NCBI GenBank assembly: GCA_034670405.1
Contig: JAXDDX010000043.1
Coordinates: 434,001 to 498,000, forward strand
Direction: 5' to 3'
Length of the DNA: 64,000 nucleotides
DNA from: Hoplostethus atlanticus
Taxonomy: Eukaryota > Chordata > Actinopteri > Trachichthyiformes > Trachichthyidae
The translations under genes and the position numbers were made by a program. Positions within the stretch are counted from its first letter, which is position 1. Each line of letters starts with the position of its first letter. The notes under the pieces are model-generated. The model searched no databases, was not told the DNA's origin, and was given only the letters and a program-made list of their open reading frames with translations. Below are positions 1 through 10,612 of the stretch, piece after piece.

Positions 1-1424
1 TTTCACTCTTACCAAAAGTAGTGAATCACATCACAACATCATCTGGCTTCCCTTTTCAATCAGACCAGGCTTGGAGCCACTATAGACTACTAATCAGCTT
101 GTGTGGAGGCTGAAAAACATGAAGGCACTGCAAACCAACAATGGAGCTAGCATGCTATAATTTGACAAATACAGAAAACAATTCACACCCTCTCTCTATG
201 TGAATTGTCTATAACTTGAATGCAATACATTTAATTAAGTTAAATTTAAAATGTAATTAAGTTAGCTACCAAACTAGCGGTAGAGATGCTAGGCAGCCAG
301 CTAAGTAGCTTGTTTAATTTGGCATCTCAGATATGCTAAAAATTACATGCAGAATTATTTTACGCTTGATAGGGTTAGCTTACTGGCTAACAAAGAGCTT
401 GTTTGAAGGCAGCGTGAAAAGCTTGCATAGGATATGTTTAAGTTTTGCTTAATCGGTGTTTATTCTCAGTCCGTTCATCAAAGTTGTTTGTTTCTTTAGG
501 GATTCTTGGACTGGATGTTTAAATATTTCATACTTGGAGTTGTTTGGCATTGCTGCTTTCTTAGCCCAGTAACTCAGAACCAGTAAGATAAAGGATGTGA
601 TTCACAGTGGGGTCATATGACTGAAGCAGGTGAAATACTTTGGATGCATGTGAACCATATATGAAGTGCATATTTTCATCGTTTTATACATGTAAGCGTA
701 GAGGATTCAATGTTTCTCCTCTCAGATTTATCTCTCTCTTTCTGCTGCCCTCCAGTGGATAAATGTCAGACCTACCAGAATAGAGTCTTGGTAATTTGAA
801 GAAACAGACAAACTGCGGTCGGTCATGTAACTGATTCTGCATTAAAGTTGTCTAATAGTAATGATAATGAGAAAATCCTGAATGACAGCTGATGTGTGAT
901 GTTGCCAATTTTGTATTTTTGAAATACTTATATATTTTCAAGACAGTGACTTTTTAACAGCCTTGAACAAACTAAATCCTTCCTGTTATTTCATTCCAAG
1001 TTAGACACATAATGAACAAGAAGTAGAAATACCACTTATCTGAGATTCAGGTACCTACAGCAATGAAGGGGAACATAGTCATAAACTCTTCTCTTCACAA
1101 TAACCTGAAGAAACCTTTGTACTGTAACCATTTGGTCAGTAACTGATTCTTTGTGTATTTTTTCCACTCCTCTATTATTCTTTATTTACAAATGGGAGGG
1201 CTGAGAGGAGATTCAGTCCTTGGCCAGCAGAGGAGGATGTGGTTCCAGCCACCATCCCTCTACATCACCACCTTCATAAAACTTCCTCATAGTCCCACAA
1301 CCTTTGGGGCTTTTTACTTCGCTGGTCTGGCAAAAACACCAGAAATAAGAAAGAGGAGGGCAAAAAAATGGAAATAAAACAGCTCAGTCAGGAGCAAAAA
1401 TAGTTAAATCACATTGACACACAT
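1..1424. other. No gene or classified repeat recognised
   Basis: AT-rich non-coding sequence. Short open frames here have no family motif or splice context. Confidence 0.6.
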
Positions 1425-1760
1425 TTCTACTAAGCAGTGGGTACAGCAGCCTCGAGACATCCTGTTCTCCTTTGTATGGAGAAGACGATACACCAAGCTC
1501 CATTCAGAAATCTGGCAGTTTAAAACATACCCAGTAGACTTAAAACCTTTAATGAATCGGTAGGATCCACTCTTCAATTCGGCATACATCCAATACACCA
1601 AGCAGCACTTACTACAATAAAATCGTCAACTCGTTCTTGTCATTTCTTACCAAAACATGGAAGTTCGGAATAGTCTGGTAGTGAGCAGTGTGAACCAATT
1701 CTAAAAGTTGAAATTTTATTGCATTAAAGAGCTCATTGGTGTTTTGAATACATTCCAAAT
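1425..1760. repeat. Interspersed foldback repeat, copy A
   Basis: Shares ACACCAAGCAGC... and AATAAAATCxxCAACT with copies near 33955 and 52810. It also carries the reverse complement of AACTTTTAGAATTGGTTC at about 1691-1710, so the two halves can fold back. It ends in AGAGCTCATTGGTG, as copy C does. Confidence 0.55.
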
Positions 1761-2068
1761 TGAAAAGTGGATCCTAATGGTTCAGACAAAGGGGCCTTTT
1801 GCATGCAACACCTGAAGTGACACAAATTGAAGAAATTAATCTACAGAATTTAGACAACAGACACTGAGTTACATCATGTTGCACAAAATGCGTGAACGAT
1901 CAGATTTGATTGTTGAAATGTATTTACAAATGTTTCAGCATTAATTTATTTTCTTTCCTGATGTGTGAGGGCGGATACGCTGAACAGGTTTCTGCTTTGA
2001 AAGTTTCATCTTCATGCAAAGTCACTTTAAGTAGTCACAGACCTCATATTAACAACAAAATGTGCATC

Positions 2069-2358
2069 CCCTTACAAAAAGTCACATGTGAAATGGAAGC
2101 CCTGCACTTTTACATGTGTCATATGCTTTACTCACATGTGAAATGAAATTTCCATGAGAAAATATATGTGTGTCAAAGTCACATTTCCACATGTGAAAAT
2201 GCAGTCTGTGTCACAAAATCACATGTTAATTCAACATTTTCACATGTGATTGGCTTTATTCACATGTGAAAAACTAAAACACGTCTCAAAAAAACATGTG
2301 GGAACACTCACATGTTGTTTTCCACATGTCATTTCCACATGTGATGTTTTTGTAAGGG
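2069..2358. mobile_element. MITE with CCCTTAC ends, packed with CACATGTG motifs
   Basis: Starts CCCTTACAAAAAGTCACATG and ends CACATGTGATGTTTTTGTAAGGG in inverted form, 290 bases apart. The inside holds six CACATGTG octamers (E-box/M-box type) and further ACATGT variants. No coding capacity. A clear target duplication was not seen. Confidence 0.65.
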
Positions 2359-3580
2359 TCCATGCATTTATAAGCCTAAACAGGTTAATAATAATCATAT
2401 AGCCATAATAGCAATTCTATTAAATTGGAAACACGTGGTTGGCTGATTGATCCAAGTGATTAATTATGAATTACTGCATTACTGAGAGAGCGTGCCTTTA
2501 GCCTTTAGATTACCTAGGGCAGTTCTCCTGGATCTCTGCAATGCCCCGGGGGCACAACCGAGCAGGAGAACAAAAAGGTCCCGGTCTATCCCTCCACATG
2601 TGCAGGTTGTGTCTGCTCTCACTTTCCTGGCCACCGGGAACGTTCCAGAGGGAGATAGGTGGCCGAGCCTGCATATCTTAGCCATCCATCAGCCGCACGC
2701 TCCTAAATGTGGTGGATGGTATCATTAAGGTGACACCATAATATATCACATTCCCATATTCTGCAGTAGACTCATGTAAAAAGAGGTTTCCATGCTATTG
2801 CTGGCCTGCTAAAACACCATTGGAGCAATAGACTGTGTATGTGTGCGTCAAAGCACCATCTCCATTTTTTTTAAATTTCAATACAAAACAATAACACTCC
2901 ATAAACAATTAATCTGTGAACCTAAACCTCAACGATTTGTTTATGTTGCAGAACGGCAGTGTGGGCATGCGCCTTGAACATGTGCTTTGACGTACGGTGC
3001 ATTAGGCATTAGTAAGTGGCCTTTTCCACTGAACTGAATAGAACTTAAATTAACCAGGGTTCTCACGGCTAACTAGTCTGTCTCTAGGTGGTAGAGGTTA
3101 CAGTCTGACACCCCTGACCAACACAAAACTGTATTTTCTCGACATGCTCTTTACTTTTCCTCAGTTACTGTCACCTCACTGCTTACACTTTCCCTCCCGA
3201 CAACAATACTTATATTTTAAAGCTTTACATTTTCTTCTTGGGTCTCTTTGCCATTGCTTTCTCCACCTTTCCATGAGTGCTTTCTATTTGCACACGACCC
3301 TGAAGTCAGCACTCCCAGCACGCACATTCAGTGTACAATTGGCATTCAATATCTGATACAATTGGTATCAGATACGCCTGAGGGTACGCACATAATCCAC
3401 CGTCAGATGGATTTCACTTTGGGTTTCACTTTTCTCTAGAAGAAAAGTAAGATGAGTTTTGTGAATGAGGCCCAGTGTCTTAATATATGTTTCACCGGGT
3501 ATGTTTGCTTGCCAATAGGCAAGGCAACATTCAACTCCCAGCATTTTTGAGTGGTGTCTGGTGTGGTATGCACGTCAAGA
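2359..3580. other. No gene recognised; one repeat-terminus motif
   Basis: Non-coding. At about 3455-3475 GTGAATGAGGCCCAG resembles the inverted end of a fish repeat that also appears near 18125 (GATAAATGAGGGCCC) and 62905 (GGGGCCTCATTTATAAAGG). Confidence 0.4.
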
Positions 3581-3694
3581 CTACAGGTAAACTTGGCTGC
3601 TCTCTCCTCTTCCTTTCCCTCCCCTCCTCCTTTCTCCTCTCTTCACTGATTGTTCTCGTTCTATCCTCTCCCTTCCTCTCCTCTCCTTCCATAG

Positions 3695-3885
3695 AAACAA
3701 AGCCCTATCCTTCTTCCTCCATCACAGAGCAGAATGCAGCAGTCTGGTGTGAAATGGCGGCTGAGAGAGGAGGAGGAGGAGGAGCAGCAGCAGCAGCAGC
3801 AGCAGAGGAAGAGATATTTAATACTACTGAGAGGCTGCAGGGAAAACCCAGAGTGGAGGCGCCATCCAAACTGGAACTGGACTGA
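3695..3885 (+). CDS. Possible terminal exon of an unrecognised gene
   Basis: A long pyrimidine tract ends in ATAG at 3694, followed by an open frame to TGA at 3883-3885. It encodes a Gly/Ala/Glu run from GGA and GCA triplets, then EIFNTTERLQGKPRVEAPSK and LELD. An AATAAA lies at about 3976. A donor-like CAG then GTAAAC at 3586/3587 gives a 108-base intron in the same phase, but the frame also reads through it. I recognise no family. It may be chance or the end of a gene whose other exons I cannot find. Confidence 0.22.
3773..3807. repeat. GGA and GCA triplet repeats
   Basis: A run of GGA/GAG triplets followed by about seven GCA triplets, inside the candidate exon. Confidence 0.85.
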
Positions 3886-4319
3886 CTGGTTTAGAATGAG
3901 ATAGTCGCTTGTTCTTCATACAGCGCTGGAACCATTAAAAACTCAACTGCTAATGTAATAGTTTGTCAAACTGTAATAAAACCTGGATATGACATCTTCA
4001 GAGTGACTTTGTACATTTTTGATATACTGATAATGCAGTACATTGTTACATCATCCAGTGATTTATCTCATTAATAGGTTTTATTGTATTTTCAACCCAT
4101 TTATTCCATTATCAGACAGTTATTCCATTCTTGTTTGGGGCTACAGCCAACCAGCAGTCTATTCCTCTACAGTCTGCAAAATACAGTTTAACACAACATT
4201 TAATTTAAACTAATCTGTCTGACTGTAGACTGATGGAGGCCAAGTTTTTGGAAATTATTTTGTAGCCTTTTCCAGACTCATGCGACTCAACAACTCTTCT
4301 CCGGCGGTTCAATAAAAAC

Positions 4320-4475
4320 ACGCAAAAGTACATTTTTAGTGGTTAGGTTATTCGTTAAATCACATGGGGTTTATCTATTGTTATAACTTTGATAAGGATC
4401 AGACCATATTTTAGGAGCCATTTATACAGGAATGCAGGTAATTGAAAGGGATTCACAAACTTTTTCTTGTAACAG
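4320..4475. mobile_element. Solo end of a Tc1-like transposon
   Basis: Contains CTATTGTTATAACTTTGATA, GATCAGACCATATTTTAGG and the outer repeat GGATTCACAAACTTTTTCTT. The same blocks occur after the split Tc1 at 32055-32190. No transposase is attached. Confidence 0.55.
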
Positions 4476-4861
4476 TAGATAGACAGAGAGAGAGAGGGGT
4501 GTTGGGGGTGTTGACAGTGCTATTAGCCTGTTTCAAAGTGGATTCCTGCTTTGAAGCCATACCAGAAACCTGCTGCAGCCTGTAAAGCATGGTGTGTGTC
4601 TGTCAATTTTCGCTGAGACTGTGTTTTATATAAGCTGTTGTGCATGGTTGTGTAGTGTAGTGCCAATACCATCATTTATTAATAACCCCATTATGTCAAT
4701 GTTTATTGAACTGAAATGTTTATGTTTTACTTTCCTGGTTGAGTGAAATCCCAGCTACAATCCACTGTATTGTTTCAAAACTGCATGGGTTTTCTGGTTA
4801 ATAAGTTGTTTACTTCAGCAATGTAAAATAATATTATGTGGTATATTGTAGTGATATTAAA

Positions 4862-6890
4862 CTTTAATGATCCCTGTGGGGAAATTGGGTCAGTGCAAGA
4901 ACAAATAGTAATAGGATACCGCAAAGAAAAATAGGGTATTATAGAAAATTGGGTATTAAACATAACACAACTGACAATTCCAGCATGTCAAGAAGTAGAA
5001 ATGCATGAATGAAAGTATGAAAAAAATATGTATTACAGAGTGCTGGGGGTGTGCAAAGTAAGAAATAAAGATGAGGGAAAACACTGAGCATGATCAAGAT
5101 GATCTGCCTCCCAACAATTAGAAATCACACTGTCTGCGAAGAATCCATTCTCAGATTACACCTCCCTCCATCACACATGGAGGAAGAGGGTTATTGTCTT
5201 CGTTCTACATCCATAACAGTGTCAGATTAGCTATCCACTGATACACAGCCAGTCTGTAACAGTAAGGAACTACTGACCTTGTCCAGAGCAGCACAACACA
5301 CAGTGGGTTAAAGCAATGATAAAGTAGTTCACACTGAGTGGGACCACTATAATAATAATTATAATAATAGTATTTATATAGCACAGGACCTATCTAAAAG
5401 CAGATTGGAGATAATGACAGACAGCAATGCACATGCAGCAATGCACATTATTATTTTTCTCTACAAACGGTTCCTCCATCTCGAGTGCTCCATGCTGTAA
5501 ATTCACAGATTTGTTTGCTTTATATTATATTGTTCCAATTTGTTGAATGTAGGACTTGGTCCTGATTGGCTTCCCCCACTAACAAATTCTTGGAATCTGT
5601 CCGATCAGTTTGTAGCATTTGAACTGGAAAGCCTCCACTTCTCCACTCCACTTCACTTCACTTCTCCTACGCAGAGCTCTACGTCACACCACTTGAAACA
5701 GTTTATTTACACACAACACTTTATTTACTATATTTATTTGTTAGGGGAAAAACTAGACCATTAATTGAAAATGTCAAACGAACATCAGAATGTTAATTTC
5801 TCCAATTACTTTTGGTCACCTAAAATTGTGGAATTGGTGCTTTAATTCCTACATGGTTCACCCGATATGGATGTAAATACCCTCAAATTAAGACAGTCTG
5901 ACAGTCTGCACTTTAACCTCATAGTCATTGTTTCATGAGTCCATTAAGTGACTCTTAGTAGTGCATTGGGGGGTAGGTGTCTAGGGGCATTTGTTGAGGA
6001 GCTGGACGGCCTCGGGGAAGAAGCATGGTTATGGGAAGTGCCAGAGAAAGCCTGGTCCTGCCAGAGGTGAATTTGATGAGTAGGTGGTTGCTGGTGTGGG
6101 TGGGGCCAGAGGCGATTTTATCAGAAGAATTGGCAGCCAGTGATCTTCTCAGCCGAGTGGATCATTCCTGAGCTGTCGTAGTTAAGTACATCCTTTGTTA
6201 GGCTTTTTTTGGTGAAGGTACAGATGTTGTCATCCCATTTGAAGGAGTTGGATATGGTGTTCCCCAGGAACTGAAATGACTCAACCATTTTCACCCCTGT
6301 GCCATTTATATGGCCAGGTTGTTGGCGGAGCACCATGATGCCAGCCAGGACACTTCCCTCCTGTAGACAGAGTGATGTCGTCTGCAAACTTGAGCAGCTT
6401 GATGGAGGGGTCATTGGTGTACAGTGAGTATAAGAGGGGAGACAGCACACAGCCATGGGGGGGGCACTGTGCTTGTAACTAGGGGGCTGGAATGGTGTGG
6501 GCCTAATCGGATAACCTGTAGGTTGTCAGAGATCCACTGGCAGATGGGAGACAAGTTGGGCCAGCTTGTGGTGTAGCAGCTCTGGGATGATGGTGTTGAA
6601 AGCTGAGCTGAAGTCCACGAACAGGATCCCGGCGTAGCAGTTTGCTTTAGAGCGGAATGCCCTTTTAAAATGGTGGTGTAAAAGTGGCCCACCTCCAGCC
6701 ATGTTTCGGTGAAAGAGAAGGCAGAAATCTGCGCATAGCCGATGATGGTCTAGAGCAGGAGTTCCAGTTCATTTTTCTTATTTCCCAGGGAGTGTACATT
6801 GGAGAGACAGAGTTCAGGTAGAAGTGTTCTGAAACCCTGCCCTCTCCATCTAGCGAGAGTGCCTGCTCACTTCCCACTGTACCACCCCCT
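4862..6890 (-). mobile_element. 5'-truncated, decayed non-LTR retrotransposon (LINE)
   Basis: On the minus strand, reverse-transcriptase blocks are spread over several frames: LFVDFSSAFNTI-like at about 6620, GCVLSPLLYSLYTND at about 6430 and KLLKFADDITLS at about 6385. FLGNTISNSFKWDDNI follows at about 6260. The low-coordinate end (4862-4890) is the complement of a tail resembling CCCCACAGGGATCATTAAAG, also seen at 25480, 33440 and 48420. Frameshifts show it is dead. The clade is not certain, and linking the tail to the RT is inferred. Confidence 0.5.
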
Positions 6891-6988
6891 GGGCCTCTTT
6901 AGCGGGGCAGAGGGATAAGCACTGCCCGCTGGTACATCCCTTCCGATATCTCAGGAAGAGTTTGAAAACACGGGAAATAACTCAGGAG

Positions 6989-7704
6989 TACGGTGGCCCT
7001 GAGAGCTCAATGCACTGCAACTTAAAAAAACACATGCAAGTAGACAAAACACAAGCAAATTAAGAAAACATCTTCATCAATTTGACAACACACGCAACAA
7101 ATTAAGAAAACATCTTCATCAATTTGACAACACACGCAACAAATTACAGACAACACAACACATTACAGAAACACACTGCAATTACGCCAAACAACAACGG
7201 AAGTGTTTCCAGAGGACACTTAAAAGTGAACACGTCTGGACAGTCAGTTGAGTTGGAAAATTAGCTAAAATGTAACTGTTTTTTGGTTTATTTTAACATT
7301 GTGATCGCATGATTCAGATATTATTGCAGACATCTGATAGTGATGTTACGCTTGATACCGAAGCCTAGAAGCGGCGTGTCGAGAACGTATCGAAGCTTGT
7401 ATCGTTTTAACATCATTACGTTTGAAGCCTCATCCACGGAGTGCTTCAGGAATGGAATGGAGTTTTGAATTACAGTAATGCGTGTGTTGTCAAATTGATG
7501 ATGTTTTCTTAATTTGTTGCATGTGTTGTCAAATTGATGATGTTTTCTTAATTTGTTGCGTGTGTTGTCAAATTGATGATGTTTTCTTAATTTGTTGCGT
7601 GTGTTGTCAAATTGATGAAGATGTTTTCTTAATTTGCTTGTGTTTTGTCTACTTGCATGTGTTTTTTTTAAGTTGCAGTGTGTTGAGCTCTCAGGGCCAC
7701 CGTA
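6989..7704. mobile_element. Foldback DNA transposon, TACGGTGGCCCTG family, copy 1
   Basis: Ends are TACGGTGGCCCTGAGAGCTC and its inverse, flanked by the direct repeat CAGGAG (6983-6988 and 7705-7710). Both arms carry tandem units of 39-42 bases built around AAGAAAACATCTTCATCAAT: two in the left arm, four in the right. The right arm has lost about 300 bases compared with copy 2. No coding capacity. Confidence 0.85.
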
Positions 7705-7710
7705 CAGGAG

Positions 7711-9362
7711 GAGTTAACTCCCCAATTTTTACAAGCGTGTGTAGGAAATGCACATTCCAGTGACAAAAACAATAAATACAAAAAGAAGAACAGTAGACAC
7801 GGCGCTCACAATACCGTGGCTGCCCTCCTTGGCGCCCCACAGGGCATTTACCTAACATGTAAAAAGAAATGCAGGGATGCTTCAACTTTTATTGACTGCC
7901 TGACCATGAAAATTGAACATCTCATCTCAGTGATCAGCAGAAAACCCATAACACAACTGTATCATTGGAATAGGCAAGCTTAGGGTGTATCTTACTTGAT
8001 CCATCTGAATTATATTCAGCGAACAGATCAATAAGGTGGTGCCTACATTGAGACCCTTTTTTGCTGCCTAATAAGATGAAAATTAGGTATTTTCTGTAGA
8101 CTGTTGGATTACAGCTACAAGCTCTACCTTTTGCTGTCGCTCTGCAGTGCCAAAGCTACTTTGGCACTGCACTCATTTTTCTCACCCAAGCGGTGCGATG
8201 TTCAGGCGCTTTGGTTCCACTCCCATAATGGTTGTGTGTATTTTCACAACCACGGACAGCATGCAGCCTCACTCTTCTGTTTCCCATCGTTGCGGTAATT
8301 TGTTGTTTATGTTTTGTCTCTTTCTCTGACTTTTCACTTCAGTTCTGCATGTTTACACCAGCTGAGGAATTAAAAATGGCAGTTATAACTGACTATTGAC
8401 CTTGTGTGTCCCTAGAGTGATGGTAACATCCTGGCAGCACCCTTTGAAAGCTGGCTGGTATCAGATACATAAAGGCACTGTATCATTAGGCTGTTATTGT
8501 ACCGTAATCCGACTGAACCATGAAAAAAACCCTGAAAAACATACTGTGACAGCATGGGTACAGTATGGCACACTAGTGCAGCGGAAAAAGCATATAAATG
8601 TCCTTCTTAAAAGCTGGTTACCTCACCCTCAGGCTAGATGCTGTTTCAAGGTAGACAGCTCATCAAGATGAGTGACAAGTGTTGGGGCGGGAACTGGACT
8701 AACTGAGGGGAAGGACAGTGGGACTAACAACATGGATTCTTCGCTTTCTGTGTGGAGATTTCCCACTAGTGTCCACATCGACACCAGAGTTTAATTTGGC
8801 CAAATACGGTGAATCTGCAGCGTCAATTAGTATACATTTAACTTCTGGAGGGGATTCTGAACTGCTAGACTCATCTAGAATAGGCTGAGTAGATTCTTCT
8901 TGCTTAAACAAGTTGCTATTAGCTGTACGAGCTACTGTGCTAGTAGCTAGTACAGTGCTTTAATCAGTAGTCTGTTGTTAGCTGCTAGGTGGTCAGTTAG
9001 CCAGTTGATCTGTATACTGGGTAGCCAGTTTGTCTTTGTAGCCACACCTTCAGGCCAAACTGTTGTTATTTGTCCATATATCTTGTTGTTTAGCTGTTTT
9101 GTGTATTTAGTGTGCTATTTTACTAGCCTAGGGTTAAGACAAGTAAGCCCAGTTTCTGTTTGTGTCACACCCCTAACTGGAGGTAGTTTCACCTGAGCTA
9201 GGCCAATTGCTTTGTTAATTGTCGGGGCGGGGCCTGCACTCCTGGCAGACAATTACCAATCAGTGGAAGCAGTCTTAAACAACTGTGGTTTTTGGAAGCA
9301 TCAAGCAAACAAAGGCTAGGGTGACTTCTTCAATTAACAACCGTCAAAGACTGAGTGCTTTA
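7711..9362. other. No gene recognised
   Basis: Unclassified non-coding sequence. 8660-9300 is more GC-rich, with GGGGCGGG motifs at about 8687 and 9224, and might be an old LTR or repeat, but no paired ends were found. Confidence 0.45.
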
Positions 9363-10562
9363 TACACACCGATCAGCCATAACATTAAAACCACCTGCCT
9401 AATATTGTGTAGGTCCCCCTGGTGCTGCCAAAACAGCTCTGACCCGTTGAGGCATGGACTCCACAAGACCTCGGAAGGTGTCCTGTAGTATCTGGCACCA
9501 AACATTAGCAGCAGATCCTTTAAGTCCTGTAAGTTGCGAGGTGGGGCCTTGTGGACTTGTTTTTCCAGCACATCCCACAGATGCTCGATCGGATTGAGAT
9601 CTGGGGAATTTGGAGGCCAAGTCAACACCTTGAACTCTTTGTCATGTTCCTCAAACCATTCCTCAACAATTTTTGCGGTGTGGCAGGGCGCATTATCCTG
9701 CTGAAAGAGGCCACTGTCATCAGGGAATACCGTTGCCATGAAGCGGTGTACTTGGTCAGCAACAATGTTTAGGTAGGTGGTACGTGTCAAAGTAACATCC
9801 ACATGAATGCCAGACCCAAGGTTTCCCAGCAGAACATTGCCCAGAGCATCACACTGCCTCCTCCGGCTTGCCTTCTTCCTATAGTGCATCCTGGTGCCAT
9901 CTCTTCCCCAGGTAAACGGCCCACATGCACCCGGCCGTCCACATGATGTAAAAGAAAACGTGATTCATCAGACCACCTTCTTCCATTGCTCCATGGTCCA
10001 GTTCTGACACTCACGTGCCCATTGTAGGCGCTTTCAGTGGTGGACAGGGGTCAGCATGGGCACTCTGACCGGTCTGTGGCTACGCAGCAAGCTGCGATGC
10101 ACTGTGTGTTCTGACACCTTTCTATCATAGCCAGCATTAACTTTTTCAGCAATTTGTGCTACAGTAGCTCTTCTGTGGGATCGGACCAGACGGGCTAGCC
10201 TTCGCCCCACGTGCATCAATGAGCCTTTGGCACCCATGACCCTGTCGCCGGTTCACTGGTTGTCCTTCCTTGAACCACTTTTGGTAGGTACTAACCACTG
10301 CATACCGGGAACACCCCACAAGACCTGCCGTTTTGGAGATGCTCTGACCCAGTCGTCTAGCCATCACAATTTGGCCCTTGTCAAAGTCATTGAGATCCTT
10401 ACACTTGCCCATTTTTCCTGCTTCCAACACATCAACTTCAAGAACTGACTGTTCACTTGCTTCCCAATATATCCCACCCCTTGACAGGTGCCATTGTAAC
10501 GAGATAATCAATGTTATTCACTTCACCTGTCAGTGGTTTTAATGTTGTGGCTGATCGGTGTG
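9363..10562 (-). mobile_element. Tc1-like DNA transposon, near full length
   Basis: Terminal inverted repeats CACACCGATCAGCCATAACA (left) and its complement ending GGCTGATCGGTGTG (right), each followed inward by TTAAAACCACCTG. A TA lies at the left edge; the right edge runs into a TG/TA microsatellite. A decayed transposase lies on the minus strand. Confidence 0.9.
9364..10480 (-). pseudogene. Tc1-like transposase, frameshifted
   Basis: The catalytic cut-and-paste enzyme of a Tc1/mariner element. Minus-strand pieces run in order. The N-terminal helix-turn-helix has [20 protein letters not shown] then [14 protein letters not shown]. Next come RKVSEHTVHRSLLRS, WSDESRFLLHH (first catalytic Asp), LFQQDNAPCHTAKIVEEWFE (second Asp) and SPDLNPIEHLWDVLEKQVH (Glu at the third site, DD34E type). 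The pieces lie in three frames, so several frameshifts break it. The catalytic residues themselves remain recognisable. Confidence 0.88.
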
Positions 10563-10572
10563 TGTGTGTATG

Positions 10573-10576
<4 letters not shown>

Positions 10577-10609
<33 letters not shown>
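10577..10609. repeat. (AT)n microsatellite
   Basis: Pure TA dinucleotide run after a TGTA-rich lead, directly beside the Tc1 right end. Confidence 0.95.

Positions 10610-10611
<2 letters not shown>

Positions 10612-10612
<1 letters not shown>

Noticed and set aside
7482-7763. Open frame with repeated CCQIDDVFLIC units (and a similar one at 31843)
   Set aside because: It is the tandem unit of the foldback transposon arm read in one frame; no independent support for a protein.
8699-8911. Minus-strand 70-residue acidic frame (EESTQPILDESSSSESPPEV)
   Set aside because: Looks like possible retroelement or host protein composition, but no motif, splice site or repeat partner supports it.
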